Assembly (NCBI GenBank): GCA_949289565.1
Contig: CASEOO010000036.1
Location: 1 to 61,971, forward strand
Direction: 5' to 3'
Length of the DNA stretch: 61,971 nucleotides
Source of the DNA: an uncultured Bacteroidales bacterium
Lineage (GTDB): Bacteria > Bacteroidota > Bacteroidia > Bacteroidales > UBA932
Part shown: piece by piece, positions 1 to 8,034 of the stretch
Numbering within the stretch: position 1 is the stretch's first letter
Layout of the letters: each line of letters begins with the position of its first letter
The notes under the pieces: model-generated
The model's input: the letters and a program-made list of their open reading frames with translations, nothing else
The model's database searches: none
Told to the model about the DNA's origin: nothing
Made by a program: the position numbers and the translations under genes

Positions 1-2019
1 ATTGGAGGAGCTGTGAATCTGGTGATGAAGGACGCTCCCGAAAAGTTCGAGGTCAACGCTAATCTGGCTACAGGTTACAGTGCCCTGTATTTCGACCGTG
101 ATTTCCAGTCATTCAACCACAGGGCCGGTCAACGTATGTCCCCTTTCGAGAGAATGGGGGCTGATGTCAGCAAGGATTATTCAGTGACTGCAGATGACTT
201 CACTTACGAAAACCTGAGAGTGGCCAAGGCCCGTCCGAGACCTGATATCGTCGGAGGTTTCTCGTTCGGTGACAGGTATTTCGGAAACAGACTCGGCCTT
301 ATAGTGGGTGTATCTTACCAGAATCTCTTCAGAGGCAAGGATTCGGACATATATTACGTACAGGGCTCTACGGGAGACGGTACGGAAACAAGGACATATT
401 CCGAGGAACAGAACAGGCTCGGAACGCATGCCAAGCTTGACTACAGGTTCAATGAAAGGCACAAACTGATGCTCTACGGAGGATATATGGACCTGCGCAA
501 AAGCGAAGTCCGTGACGGACAGAACGACAAGGACTGGATAGTCAAGATGCAGTGGGAAAGACAATACATCATCAACACCACCATCAAGGGTGATCATTCT
601 TTCCTCGAAGGCAACAGACTGAAAATCGACTGGACGGGAGTCTTTTCGAAGGCATACAGTACCTCTCCTGACAATGCGAAGATATATGTCAATATGCAGA
701 GGCCGCATCTGTACAATACCGATTCTGCCGAGAAAAGATGGGAACACAATTCGGACAGGGACTTCGCAGGTTATTTGAATCTGTCATACAGATTCGATTT
801 CACCGGCGAGTCAAGACTGCAGTTGAAAGCTGGCGGAATGTACAGGAACAAGGCCCGTGACAGTTTCTTCAATGAATACACTTTCGATTCCGCAACCAGC
901 GATCCTTCTACCGGAAAACGTGACCCTCAGTATTACGGTGAGGACTGGACGAATTTCGACGAGCTTCTCCTTGCCCCGAGAGAATACGGAAATGTCGGCG
1001 ACCCTCTCAATTACGGAGCATGGGAAAATATTGCCGCAGGCTACCTTATGGCGAAATACAATTGGCGGAAGCTCGAAGTCATAGCAGGCGTGAGGGCTGA
1101 GCATACGGATCAGGGATATACTCTCGACTATCCGAGGAAGGAAGAATCCGAAGGCTGTCAGGTATATACGGACATTCTTCCGAGCCTGCACATTAAATAC
1201 AACGTCCACAGGAACGCGAACCTGAGATTTTCATACGGCCGTTCCATAAACCGCCCGGGCTTTTTCGAGATAGTTCCATATACCATATTGAACGAGGACT
1301 ATGACGAAAAGGGAAACCCTGACCTGAAACATACTGTGGCCGACAATCTCGATCTCCGTTATGAATTTTTTCCGAGGTCGTCCGAGCAGTTCATGGTGGG
1401 CCTTTTCTGGAAGAAACTGCAGAATCCTATAGAATACGGCCTGATTACTGAGGGCATGGGTACTTTCATCACTCCGATGAATTTCGGAAACGCAGTTAAC
1501 GCCGGAGTGGAAGTGGACGTGATGAAGTATTTCAACTGGTTCGGTATCAAGGCCAACTATACCTATACGAATTCCAGTATCACCACCATCAAAAGAATGC
1601 GGGAAGGGACGGAAGTCCGGAATGTCACCCAGGCACGGCCTCTATATGGTCAGGCCGCGCATGTGGCGAATCTGTCCCTGCTGTTCAAGTTTGCGAAAGC
1701 CGGGGTGGAAGCCCAGGTATCAGGTTCATATACAGGACGTCGTCTGAGCGAGATTTCGAATTGGCTGGACAACGATATCTGGGAGGCAGGCTGCATGCAG
1801 CTGGACGCATCCATAGAGAAAAGTTTCAAGGCTGGCTTCGCAATATTTGCGAAAGCGTCCAACCTTCTGGATACTCCGGTCCTCAAATTCGTCAACGACA
1901 ATGTCATGACAGACTCACTGGCGGACTATGAAAGATACAGAGGCGGGGTGATAGAGCGAAGGGAATGGCACGGGCAGGCGATAACCGTCGGTGTCAGATA
2001 CAGATTCACGGAAAAATAA
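1..2019 (+). CDS. TonB-dependent outer-membrane receptor, 5'-truncated by window edge
   Basis: The reading frame is already open at base 1 (Ile-Gly-Gly-Ala-Val-Asn-Leu-Val-Met-Lys), which is the usual end of a TonB plug domain (IGG.VN...K), so the signal peptide, any carboxypeptidase-like repeat and most of the plug lie outside. What remains, about 672 residues, is the 22-strand barrel: alternating aromatic/polar strands, a 'SYGRSINRPGFFE' segment near residue 410 and a C-terminal 'GVRYRF' strand as recognised by the BAM machinery. The type is the 'outer membrane beta-barrel family' TonB receptor rather than a classical SusC, and no SusD follows. Downstream are two lipoproteins in the same direction (gap 71 bp to the first), so it may import the product of the phosphatase at 3572. 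Substrate is unknown. Confidence 0.88.
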   Translation: MGGAVNLVMKDAPEKFEVNANLATGYSALYFDRDFQSFNHRAGQRMSPFERMGADVSKDYSVTADDFTYENLRVAKARPRPDIVGGFSFGDRYFGNRLGLIVGVSYQNLFRGKDSDIYYVQGSTGDGTETRTYSEEQNRLGTHAKLDYRFNERHKLMLYGGYMDLRKSEVRDGQNDKDWIVKMQWERQYIINTTIKGDHSFLEGNRLKIDWTGVFSKAYSTSPDNAKIYVNMQRPHLYNTDSAEKRWEHNSDRDFAGYLNLSYRFDFTGESRLQLKAGGMYRNKARDSFFNEYTFDSATSDPSTGKRDPQYYGEDWTNFDELLLAPREYGNVGDPLNYGAWENIAAGYLMAKYNWRKLEVIAGVRAEHTDQGYTLDYPRKEESEGCQVYTDILPSLHIKYNVHRNANLRFSYGRSINRPGFFEIVPYTILNEDYDEKGNPDLKHTVADNLDLRYEFFPRSSEQFMVGLFWKKLQNPIEYGLITEGMGTFITPMNFGNAVNAGVEVDVMKYFNWFGIKANYTYTNSSITTIKRMREGTEVRNVTQARPLYGQAAHVANLSLLFKFAKAGVEAQVSGSYTGRRLSEISNWLDNDIWEAGCMQLDASIEKSFKAGFAIFAKASNLLDTPVLKFVNDNVMTDSLADYERYRGGVIERREWHGQAITVGVRYRFTEK

Positions 2020-2090
2020 ATCCGGTATGCGGAAACGGCCTTATATACCTGAATTTTATACATACGGAAAATAATACCAAACAATCAATT

Positions 2091-3521
2091 ATGAAAACAA
2101 GAAACTTTATCATGCTTTCGGCTGCATTGGCATTCATCTTTGCAGCCTGTGAAAAAGAGAACGGAAGCAACACCGGCAACGGTGGCAACAACGGCGGCGA
2201 CGGCCAGCAGACTGACGAGACTGTGCAGACTGTTTCAGGCGTCTGGGAGTCCGGTACTACCGTGAATGTAGACAAGCACCTGCTGGTTCCTGAAGGCGAA
2301 AGCCTTACTATCGAGCCGGGAGTTACCGTGATTTTCAGCAGCGAAGGGGTCGGTATCAATCATGTTCCTATCGAATTCACTGTGGACGGGAACCTCTACT
2401 GCCTCGGTACAGAGGACCAGCCTGTCCTCCTGACAGTGGCAGAGGCTGACCGGACATATGCCAATACATTCGCCGCTCTGTGGGGCGGTATTGTGGCCGG
2501 TGCCACCTGCGAAGAGATGATTATCGACCATACTGTCATCGAATACACCGGAGGTGAAGTGGTGGAAGGTTCGCCAGCAGCCGAGAACGGATATTATACT
2601 GCAGGTGACGATGCCTATCCTCAGATCACTACGAACAATGTGAACGGAAAATATGTGATCACGAACAGCATTATCCGCAACGGCTGGTCAGACGGTATCT
2701 ACATGATGGGAGGAAATGCCATCATCGCGAACAACATCTTCAGCGCTACCGGATATGACGGTGCCGAGGCTGTGAACGTGAAGTCAGGCTGCAAGGTTGA
2801 TGTGGCAGGAAACATCATGTTCAGCCCTAATACGAACGGTCTCAAGCTTTCAAGCTCGGATCAGGATGAAGTAAGGCATCAGGCTCTCATCCAGGCCTAC
2901 AACAACACCATCATCAACTCCGGCTGGAGACGTGACGGAGAAAAAGGCGGCTGTATCTATGTGGAGGAAATGGCCAATGTCAGCGTATTCAACAACCTTC
3001 TCGTGAACTGCAAGTTCCGCGCTATCACTCCGGCATACGGTACTTCTACCGAAGAGGACTGCTATGACAGGGAGCATTCCATGATAGACTATAACTTCTA
3101 TGCTTCCGGTACGGTAAAGGTAAGCGAGGATCATTATTTCGGAGGAGAATACGAGGATGACGGCGAGATTCTGGAGTATTCAGGCGTATGGTATGCATAC
3201 GAAGGCTATGCTTTCGACCATGCTGAATATGACAATGAAAAAGTGGATGCGAACAGCAAGATAGCGAAGACTGAAACTGATGCAAAATCCCTTGATCCGA
3301 AATTCGTGAATTACAGCCTTGATGCCGATCCGTCCCTTTATCAGTGGAACGACAGCTGGGATTTCCACGTCCAAGCAGGTTCTCCTGTACTTGAAGGCGC
3401 ATATACTCCTGCTGATGCATCCAGGAAGCCTTTCTATGCTGAGTCCGGCCTGTCTGTAAACGGCAAGACTTATACTTCGCCTGCCGTACAGCCGTATTTC
3501 GGAGCCTTCGGTACCAAATAA
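2091..3521 (+). CDS. Lipoprotein with right-handed beta-helix-like repeats
   Basis: A 476-residue exported lipoprotein. The start at 2091 is chosen because it gives a clean SPaseII signal (MKTRNFIMLSAALAFIFAAC, with Cys at about residue 20) followed by a Gly/Asn-rich linker; the open frame runs further upstream but would put the signal internally. After the linker the body has 'VSGVWESGTTVNVDKHLLVPEG', 'LTIEPGVTV' and repeated short strands with Asn turns ('ITNSIIRN', 'IIANNIFSATG', 'VAGNIMFSPN', 'VFNNLLVNCKF'), the pattern of a parallel beta-helix such as those in pectate-lyase-like surface proteins. No catalytic residues can be assigned. It lies between a TonB receptor and a phosphatase and is probably the cell-surface partner of one of them (inference). 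Confidence 0.75.
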   Translation: MKTRNFIMLSAALAFIFAACEKENGSNTGNGGNNGGDGQQTDETVQTVSGVWESGTTVNVDKHLLVPEGESLTIEPGVTVIFSSEGVGINHVPIEFTVDGNLYCLGTEDQPVLLTVAEADRTYANTFAALWGGIVAGATCEEMIIDHTVIEYTGGEVVEGSPAAENGYYTAGDDAYPQITTNNVNGKYVITNSIIRNGWSDGIYMMGGNAIIANNIFSATGYDGAEAVNVKSGCKVDVAGNIMFSPNTNGLKLSSSDQDEVRHQALIQAYNNTIINSGWRRDGEKGGCIYVEEMANVSVFNNLLVNCKFRAITPAYGTSTEEDCYDREHSMIDYNFYASGTVKVSEDHYFGGEYEDDGEILEYSGVWYAYEGYAFDHAEYDNEKVDANSKIAKTETDAKSLDPKFVNYSLDADPSLYQWNDSWDFHVQAGSPVLEGAYTPADASRKPFYAESGLSVNGKTYTSPAVQPYFGAFGTK

Positions 3522-3554
3522 TTTTGTATTTTTATTGTTCCGGACCGGAACAAT
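3519..3554 (+). promoter_or_regulatory. Candidate -7 element followed by a perfect inverted repeat
   Basis: TAATTTTG at 3519-3526 fits the Bacteroidota -7 consensus and overlaps the stop codon of the preceding gene. Eight bases further on is an inverted repeat with 10-bp arms ATTGTTCCGG / CCGGAACAAT separated by one A (3534-3554). No T-run follows, so it is not a normal intrinsic terminator. It sits where transcription from the -7 element would begin and 17 bp before the start codon of the phosphatase gene at 3572, so an operator or a leader hairpin are the two readings. Confidence 0.4.
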
Positions 3555-3571
3555 AGAATAATAGACAGAAA

Positions 3572-4519
3572 ATGAAAAAGACAATATTCGCAACAGCATT
3601 GGCGGTGGCCGCCATCCTGACTTCCTGCACTCAGGCTGTCAGCACTGAACAGTCCTGGAAAGAATTGGAGAAGCCTCTGAATTTCTATCTTATAAACGAT
3701 TCAGGGAGGAACGGATATTACGAGCAGAAAACCATAGCCGGGACTATGGGGAAGATGGCTGAGACCATAGATATTGAATTTGTGGTGGCTGCCGGTGACG
3801 TGCATCATTTCGAGGGTGTGCGCAGTGTTTCCGACCCGCTCTGGATGACCAATTATGAACTCATTTATTCTCATCCGGACCTGATGATTCCATGGTATCC
3901 GGTCTGCGGAAACCATGAGTACAGGGGCAATACGCAGGCTCCGGTGGATTATTCCGGGGTCAGCGCCAGATGGGAAATGCCGGCGAAGTATTATACTTTC
4001 ACTGCAGAAGAGGACAGCGTTACGGTCAGGATAGTGATGCTGGACACTACTCCGCTCATAGACAAATATCGTGAGGATACGGAAAAATATCCCGATGCTT
4101 CGAAGTCAGAAGCAGAGCCTCAGCTTGAATGGCTGGACAGTGTGCTGACTGCCGCGGCTGAAGACTGGGTGCTGGTGGTTGGGCATCATCCGATATATGC
4201 CGATACTGACAAGACCGATTCCGAGCGCATAGATATGCAGAACAGGGTAAACTCCATTCTGGTGAAACATGACAACGTGGACATGTATCTCTGCGGTCAC
4301 ATCCATACTTTCCAGCATATCCGTATGGAAGACTGCGATATAGACTATGTGGTGAATTCGTCAGCTTCCCTGAGCCGCGAAGTGACGCCTGTAGAAGGAA
4401 CGGTGTTCTGCAGCCCGGAGGAGGGGTATTCTCTCATAACCGTGGACAAGCATGAACTGAATCTCCACATGCTGGATGCTCATGGAAATGTCCTTCATAC
4501 TGTATCAAGAACCAAATAG
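3572..4519 (+). CDS. Calcineurin-like metallophosphoesterase lipoprotein (acid-phosphatase-like)
   Basis: A 315-residue lipoprotein with signal MKKTIFATALAVAAILTSC. It carries the five metal-site motifs of calcineurin-like phosphatases in order: an Asp in 'YLINDSGRNGYY', 'AAGDVHHF', 'CGNHEYRG', 'VVGHHPIYAD' and 'CGHIHTFQHI'. The spacing resembles tartrate-resistant acid phosphatases (dimetal, hydrolysing phosphomonoesters) although the first GDxG motif is reduced to NDSG. The lipid anchor puts it in the periplasm or on the outer membrane. It follows the TonB receptor and beta-helix lipoprotein genes and may release phosphate or a dephosphorylated nutrient for import (inference). Substrate is not predictable. 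Confidence 0.82.
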   Translation: MKKTIFATALAVAAILTSCTQAVSTEQSWKELEKPLNFYLINDSGRNGYYEQKTIAGTMGKMAETIDIEFVVAAGDVHHFEGVRSVSDPLWMTNYELIYSHPDLMIPWYPVCGNHEYRGNTQAPVDYSGVSARWEMPAKYYTFTAEEDSVTVRIVMLDTTPLIDKYREDTEKYPDASKSEAEPQLEWLDSVLTAAAEDWVLVVGHHPIYADTDKTDSERIDMQNRVNSILVKHDNVDMYLCGHIHTFQHIRMEDCDIDYVVNSSASLSREVTPVEGTVFCSPEEGYSLITVDKHELNLHMLDAHGNVLHTVSRTK

Positions 4520-4596
4520 CCTTAGTTTTTCTTTTTTCATGAGCTTAATGCCGGATAAATGATTAATTTCGCAATTAATTAACAAATGTTCCGGTT

Positions 4597-5229
4597 ATGT
4601 TGAGAAGAAACGGCGTCTTGTTCTTGATTTTGTCAATTTTGATTGCCGCGGGGCTGTGGACAGTGATGTTCAGCCCTGCGACATCTCCTTATATAAATTT
4701 CTGGGGAACGATGTGCGTGTCGGCTGTCGTGCTTCTGACTTTGACATTCTTTTCCGAGATCAAATGGTGGACAGGATGGAGGCTTGACTGGAAGACGGCG
4801 CTTCTTGGCGTGGCTCTGGCCGCCGCTCTGTGGGGGATTTTCTGGACCGGGGACAAGGTGTCTTCATGGCTTTTTGATTTTGCCAGGCCGCAGGTGGATG
4901 AAATATACGGGATCAAGTCAGGTATTTCGCCTGTCTTGCTGTCATTGATGCTTGTTTTTCTTATAGGTCCGGCTGAGGAGATCTTCTGGCGAGGCTATGT
5001 GCAGAAGTCCCTGTCGGAAAAGATGGGAAAGAATATCGGCGCGGTGACAGCGGCATTGGTATATGCAGGAGTGCATATACCATCCTGCAATTTCATGCTG
5101 GTGATGGCGGCTTTGGTCGCGGGCGCCGTCTGGGGGTTCGTATACAGGTTCTGGCCGGAGAAGTTCGGGGCAGTCCTGATTTCACATGCACTCTGGGATG
5201 CCGCCGTTTTCGTGTGGTTTCCTATTTGA
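4597..5229 (+). CDS. CPBP-family intramembrane metalloprotease (CAAX-protease-like)
   Basis: A 210-residue protein with about six hydrophobic segments. The signature motifs of the ABI/CPBP family are present: 'GPAEEIFWRGYVQ' (EExxxR, residues about 125-137), a second conserved His in 'AGVHIPSCNFML' and a third in 'SHALWDAAVF'. These are the glutamates and histidines thought to bind zinc in CAAX-prenyl-protease homologues. Targets in bacteria are mostly unknown; some members give bacteriocin self-immunity. It stands alone between the phosphatase and gpsA. Confidence 0.85.
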   Translation: MLRRNGVLFLILSILIAAGLWTVMFSPATSPYINFWGTMCVSAVVLLTLTFFSEIKWWTGWRLDWKTALLGVALAAALWGIFWTGDKVSSWLFDFARPQVDEIYGIKSGISPVLLSLMLVFLIGPAEEIFWRGYVQKSLSEKMGKNIGAVTAALVYAGVHIPSCNFMLVMAALVAGAVWGFVYRFWPEKFGAVLISHALWDAAVFVWFPI

Positions 5230-5244
5230 TGTTAAAAAAATGCC

Positions 5245-5252
5245 TATCTTTG
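5245..5252 (+). promoter_or_regulatory. -7 promoter element for gpsA-menA
   Basis: TATCTTTG matches the Bacteroidota -7 consensus TAnnTTTG. A TTTG at 5225-5228 is 16 nt upstream, shorter than the usual 19, so only the -7 half is convincing. It lies 57 bp before the chosen gpsA start. Confidence 0.45.
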
Positions 5253-5309
5253 ACAAATAATTTGTCCCGGTGAAATATTTTGTTCACAAACGGACCAAAA
5301 TTCAGGCTG

Positions 5310-6329
5310 ATGGAAGTTCAAATAGGAAAAGATGCCAGATACGCCGTTATCGGCTACGGCAGCTGGGCTACGGCCATAGTGGGTATGCTGACGCGGAACA
5401 ACAAGGCGGTAGTGGAGTGGTATGTCAGGAATCCTGAAGTTCTCGAAGGGCTTCTGAATGACGGGAGAAATCCCAAGTATCTGGCTGAACTGGAATTCGA
5501 GAAAGAGTATATTCATCCTTCCGATGATATCAATCATGTGGTGGAGAATGCCGACGTAGTGATCATTTCCGTGCCGTCGGCTTTCCTGAAAGATTTTCTG
5601 GCTCCTCTGACAGTCTCTCTTGAGGACAAGTTCATAATTTCTGCGATAAAGGGCATCATTCCCGGGAGCTGGCAGACGGTGGCGGAGTATCTGCATGACA
5701 GTTATGGTCTCAGTTTCAGGCAGATGGGTATCATAGCAGGACCAACTCATGCGGAAGAAGTGTCCAGGGGAAAGCTCTCTTTCCTGACTCTCGCCAGCGC
5801 TGACGAGGAGAATGCCAGGAAAGTGGGCGAGAAACTTGCCAGCAAATATATTCATATATGCTATACGAGTGACTTGTACGGTGTCGAGTACGCATCTATT
5901 CTCAAAAATATATATGCATTGTCGGCAGGCATGGCGAAGGGGCTGGGCTATGGTGACAATTTCATTGCCGTTCTGGTTTCGAACTGCGCGAATGAAATGA
6001 CACGTTTTGTCCAGGAGAGTTATCCAGACGCCAGGAATACATTCCATTCAGCATATCTGGGCGATCTTCTGGTCACCTGCTATTCGTCTTACAGCCGGAA
6101 CCGCAGGCTCGGCCTTCTCATCGGGAGGGGGTGCTCAGTGAAAAGCGCGCTCAATGAGATGACGATGGTGGCTGAGGGCTATTATGCTGCCGAGTGCATC
6201 CGTCACATCAATCTGAAACATCGCGTGAACATGCCTATAGCAGATATGGTTTATGAAGTTTTGTATATGAAGAAGTCTCCTCGGAAGGCGATGGCCGAGC
6301 TGAGTTCTATGCTGGATATGAATTGTTAA
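5310..6329 (+). CDS. gpsA: NAD(P)-dependent glycerol-3-phosphate dehydrogenase
   Basis: Makes sn-glycerol-3-phosphate for phospholipids from dihydroxyacetone phosphate, in the cytoplasm. The N-terminal Rossmann motif is 'VIGYGSWATAIVGML', then 'NADVVIISVPSAF', 'FIISAIKGI', 'GPTHAEEVSRG' and the catalytic-lysine region 'EYASILKNIYALSAGMAKGL'. The chosen ATG at 5310 gives 339 residues, the family length; an in-frame TTG at 5280 would add ten residues without family support. Followed six bases later by menA, with which it is probably co-transcribed. Confidence 0.95.
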   Translation: MEVQIGKDARYAVIGYGSWATAIVGMLTRNNKAVVEWYVRNPEVLEGLLNDGRNPKYLAELEFEKEYIHPSDDINHVVENADVVIISVPSAFLKDFLAPLTVSLEDKFIISAIKGIIPGSWQTVAEYLHDSYGLSFRQMGIIAGPTHAEEVSRGKLSFLTLASADEENARKVGEKLASKYIHICYTSDLYGVEYASILKNIYALSAGMAKGLGYGDNFIAVLVSNCANEMTRFVQESYPDARNTFHSAYLGDLLVTCYSSYSRNRRLGLLIGRGCSVKSALNEMTMVAEGYYAAECIRHINLKHRVNMPIADMVYEVLYMKKSPRKAMAELSSMLDMNC

Positions 6330-6335
6330 GTCGTT

Positions 6336-7229
6336 ATGGCGAGAAAACATACTTTCAAAGAATGGCTGATAGCGGTGCGTCCGTGGTCTTTCCCGGCTTC
6401 CATTATGCCGCTGGTTACTTTGTTTTATCTGTTCTGGCTCGGGTATGACGTCAGATGGGGATATGGCATTTGGGCCTTGCTCAATATGATTCTTTTTCAC
6501 TGCGCGGGCAATACGTGGAGCGACTGGTTCGATTTCAGAAAGAAGGTAGATGCCGATGACACTTTCGGGGCGAAGACCATTACTTCAGGGATGTTCACTC
6601 CGAAGGAGATCCGGAATCTTTCTTTTTGCATATTGGTGGTGGCTGCGGCCGGCGGGATGGCCCTTATGCTTATGACAGGGCTTCCGTTGCTGTGGATAGG
6701 GTTGTGCGGCCTTGTGTGCGCCATGCTGTATCCGCCTCTGAAATATGCCGCCGCCGGCGACCTGGTCATACTTCTTGCTTTCAGCATCATACCTGCCGCC
6801 GGCACTTCTTATGTGGCAGCAGGCCATGTGGACTGGAGTGTGCTGTGGGTGGCGATTCCTGTAGGGCTGATTACGGTGGCTATTCTGCATATAAACAATC
6901 TGCGTGATATTGCTACTGACAGGCGGGCAGGGATATCTACCATAGCGATGCGCCTGGGCGGAAGAGTGTCTTTAGTGGTGTACGGCTTTGAGATTATTTT
7001 CCCGTTCCTGTGGGTGTTCAGCTGTGTGCTTGGACATATTTTCCCATGGTGGACCTTGCTGGTTTTCCTGTCAGCTTTCCCTGCTCTGCTGAATGTCCGT
7101 ACTGCTATGCGGTACCGTAGAGAAGGGATGCAGGCGATAGTCTCTCTGGATGAGAAAACAGCACAGCTTCAGGTGATGTTCAGCTTGTCTTTCTCTCTGG
7201 CCTTCCTCCTGGCAGGGCTGCTGCGCTGA
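6336..7229 (+). CDS. menA: 1,4-dihydroxy-2-naphthoate polyprenyltransferase (UbiA family)
   Basis: A 297-residue integral membrane prenyltransferase of menaquinone synthesis. Both Asp-rich prenyl-diphosphate/Mg sites are visible: 'NTWSDWFDFRKKVD' (about residues 59-72) and 'NNLRDIATDRRAG' (about 187-199). The 'KTITSGMFTP' stretch after the first site is typical of MenA rather than UbiA or heme O synthase. About eight to nine membrane segments. The last part of the reading frame ends 120 bp before a tRNA gene. Other UbiA-family prenyltransferases are less likely given the motif context. Confidence 0.88.
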   Translation: MARKHTFKEWLIAVRPWSFPASIMPLVTLFYLFWLGYDVRWGYGIWALLNMILFHCAGNTWSDWFDFRKKVDADDTFGAKTITSGMFTPKEIRNLSFCILVVAAAGGMALMLMTGLPLLWIGLCGLVCAMLYPPLKYAAAGDLVILLAFSIIPAAGTSYVAAGHVDWSVLWVAIPVGLITVAILHINNLRDIATDRRAGISTIAMRLGGRVSLVVYGFEIIFPFLWVFSCVLGHIFPWWTLLVFLSAFPALLNVRTAMRYRREGMQAIVSLDEKTAQLQVMFSLSFSLAFLLAGLLR

Positions 7230-7301
7230 TTCTGTGTTTCAGTTTTTTATTTAATTTTTCAGATTTTATTGAAAAAACCTGCATCTTTTCCGAAATATTG
7301 C

Positions 7302-7309
7302 TATATTTG
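7302..7309 (+). promoter_or_regulatory. -7 promoter element for tRNA-Gly
   Basis: TATATTTG, a perfect TAnnTTTG, 41 bp upstream of the mature tRNA 5' end and followed by GCAATCCC as at other stable-RNA promoters of this window. No TTTG is found at 19-nt spacing. Confidence 0.6.
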
Positions 7310-7349
7310 CAATCCCTTTCGGCCAGAGAGGGAGTTCTTAAAAATATTT

Positions 7350-7425
7350 GCGGAAATAGCTCAGTTGGTAGAGCATCAGCTTCCCAAGCTGAGGGTCGCG
7401 AGTTCGAATCTCGTTTTCCGCTCCA
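7350..7425 (+). tRNA. tRNA-Gly (anticodon CCC), CCA encoded
   Basis: A full cloverleaf: acceptor GCGGAAA pairs with TTTCCGC, D-arm GCTC...GAGC, anticodon stem TCAGC/GCTGA with loop TTCCCAA (anticodon CCC), T-arm GCGAG-TTCGAAT-CTCGT. The discriminator base is T and CCA is encoded (7423-7425). An intrinsic terminator follows after four bases and an integrase fragment after that, which marks this tRNA as a likely past insertion site. Confidence 0.97.
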
Positions 7426-7429
7426 GCAG

Positions 7430-7460
7430 ACCGCTGTAGCCACAGGCTATGGCGGTTTTT
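7430..7460 (+). terminator. Intrinsic terminator of tRNA-Gly
   Basis: A 12-bp stem with two G.T pairs, ACCGCTGTAGCC / GGCTATGGCGGT, loop ACA, then TTTTT at 7456-7460. Confidence 0.85.
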
Positions 7461-7467
7461 CATTTCA

Positions 7468-7593
7468 AGGCAGAAAGTTTGCATAGCGATAATCAGCGAA
7501 AGCATGGGTCACTCTGATATATCCACCACGCAGATTTACCTCGACAGTTTCGAGAACTCACAGATAGACGAAGGGATGAAGAATCTGCTATAA
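7468..7593 (+). pseudogene. C-terminal remnant of a tyrosine recombinase (integrase)
   Basis: In the frame ending at the TAA 7591-7593 the sequence encodes 'IISESMGHSDISTTQIYLDS' followed by Phe-Glu-Asn-Ser-Gln-Ile-Asp-Glu-Gly-Met-Lys-Asn-Leu-Leu-stop. This is the C-terminal end of Bacteroidota mobile-element integrases: the His of 'GHSD', the catalytic Tyr of 'TTQIYLDSF', and the characteristic '...M.NLL' tail. Only about 40 residues remain and there is no start codon or catalytic Arg box. It directly follows the tRNA-Gly terminator, so an integrative element was probably inserted at this tRNA and later mostly lost. Confidence 0.8.
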
Positions 7594-7598
7594 ACAAG

Positions 7599-7630
7599 AA
7601 AGGGCAGGCGATTAAACCTGTCCTTTTCTT
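7599..7630 (+). terminator. Intrinsic terminator after the integrase remnant
   Basis: Stem AAAGGGCAGG / CCTGTCCTTTT (one G.T pair) with loop CGATTAAA, starting five bases after the remnant's stop codon and followed by TTCTTAA. It would serve the former integrase gene, or in reverse the small minus-strand genes. Confidence 0.65.
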
Positions 7631-7636
7631 AATGTA

Positions 7637-7753
7637 TTAGCAAGACTTATTGTGCCTTGTGAGCCTTTTTTCTTTCTTGTCCTGTCTCCAGTAATAGATA
7701 CCTGCAACATTGGCAATAATGATAGCCAAAGCGAACATTACTAATGCACCCAT
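7637..7753 (-). CDS. Small membrane protein, 38 residues
   Basis: ATG at 7753, stop at 7637. One hydrophobic segment (MGALVMFALAIIIANVAGIY) followed by a charged tail rich in Lys/Arg. The start codon overlaps the stop of the upstream minus-strand reading frame by one base (TAATG), and GGAGG lies seven to eleven bases before the ATG, so translation is probably coupled. Composition is more AT-rich than the core genes. Function unknown. Confidence 0.55.
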   Translation of the reverse strand: MGALVMFALAIIIANVAGIYYWRQDKKEKRLTRHNKSC

Positions 7754-7949
7754 TATTCGACCTCCTTTTTATCCTTGTTCTTGTCCCGTAAGAGGTACAG
7801 TCCCCATCCCAAAGTACAGGCAACAGTCAATGCTCCTCCTGCATAGATTACCCATTTCTGTGAGAACTCCCAAAAATGGATGTCAATATAACAGCGGTCA
7901 TGGTATACTTCGCAATATCCATTAACCATTTCCCCAACTCTTTCTTCAT
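7753..7949 (-). pseudogene. Small membrane protein (DUF6722-like) with a one-base frameshift
   Basis: Starting at the ATG 7949 the frame encodes MKKELGKWLMDIAKYTMTAV-ILTSIFG, which then runs into a stop; the -1 frame continues with 'EFSQKWVIYAGGALTVACTL' and a tail of Gly-Trp-Gly-Leu-Tyr-Leu-Leu-Arg-Asp-Lys-Asn-Lys to the stop at 7753. Joined, the two pieces make a 65-residue, two-TM protein of the kind common beside Bacteroidota mobile elements (recalled as DUF6722). Adding one G to the GGG at about 7869-7871 restores the frame. A real mutation, a sequencing error, or frameshifting are all possible. A purely in-frame 76-residue reading from 7983 exists but has a non-natural N-terminus. Confidence 0.6.
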
Positions 7950-7956
7950 AGTAAGA

Positions 7957-7986
7957 CAAAGTTAGAGAAAATATCCGAAACACAAA
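7957..7986 (-). promoter_or_regulatory. Candidate promoter for the minus-strand small genes
   Basis: On the minus strand TTTG (7986-7983), 18 nt, then TAACTTTG (7964-7957). Transcription would begin at about the ATG 7949, giving almost no 5' leader, which is unusual and lowers confidence. Confidence 0.4.
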
Positions 7987-8034
7987 ACAATCTTATAAAC
8001 TCTTGTTCCTACAAGAGAAATCAGAGAATATGAC

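Noticed and set aside
5244..6047. 267-residue minus-strand frame opposite gpsA
   Set aside because: Antisense to a certain core gene and without recognisable motifs.
7180..7443. 87-residue minus-strand frame over the tRNA-Gly gene
   Set aside because: It reads through the tRNA ('SGKRDSNSRPSAWEADALPT' is the usual false translation of a tRNA) and cannot be a protein gene.
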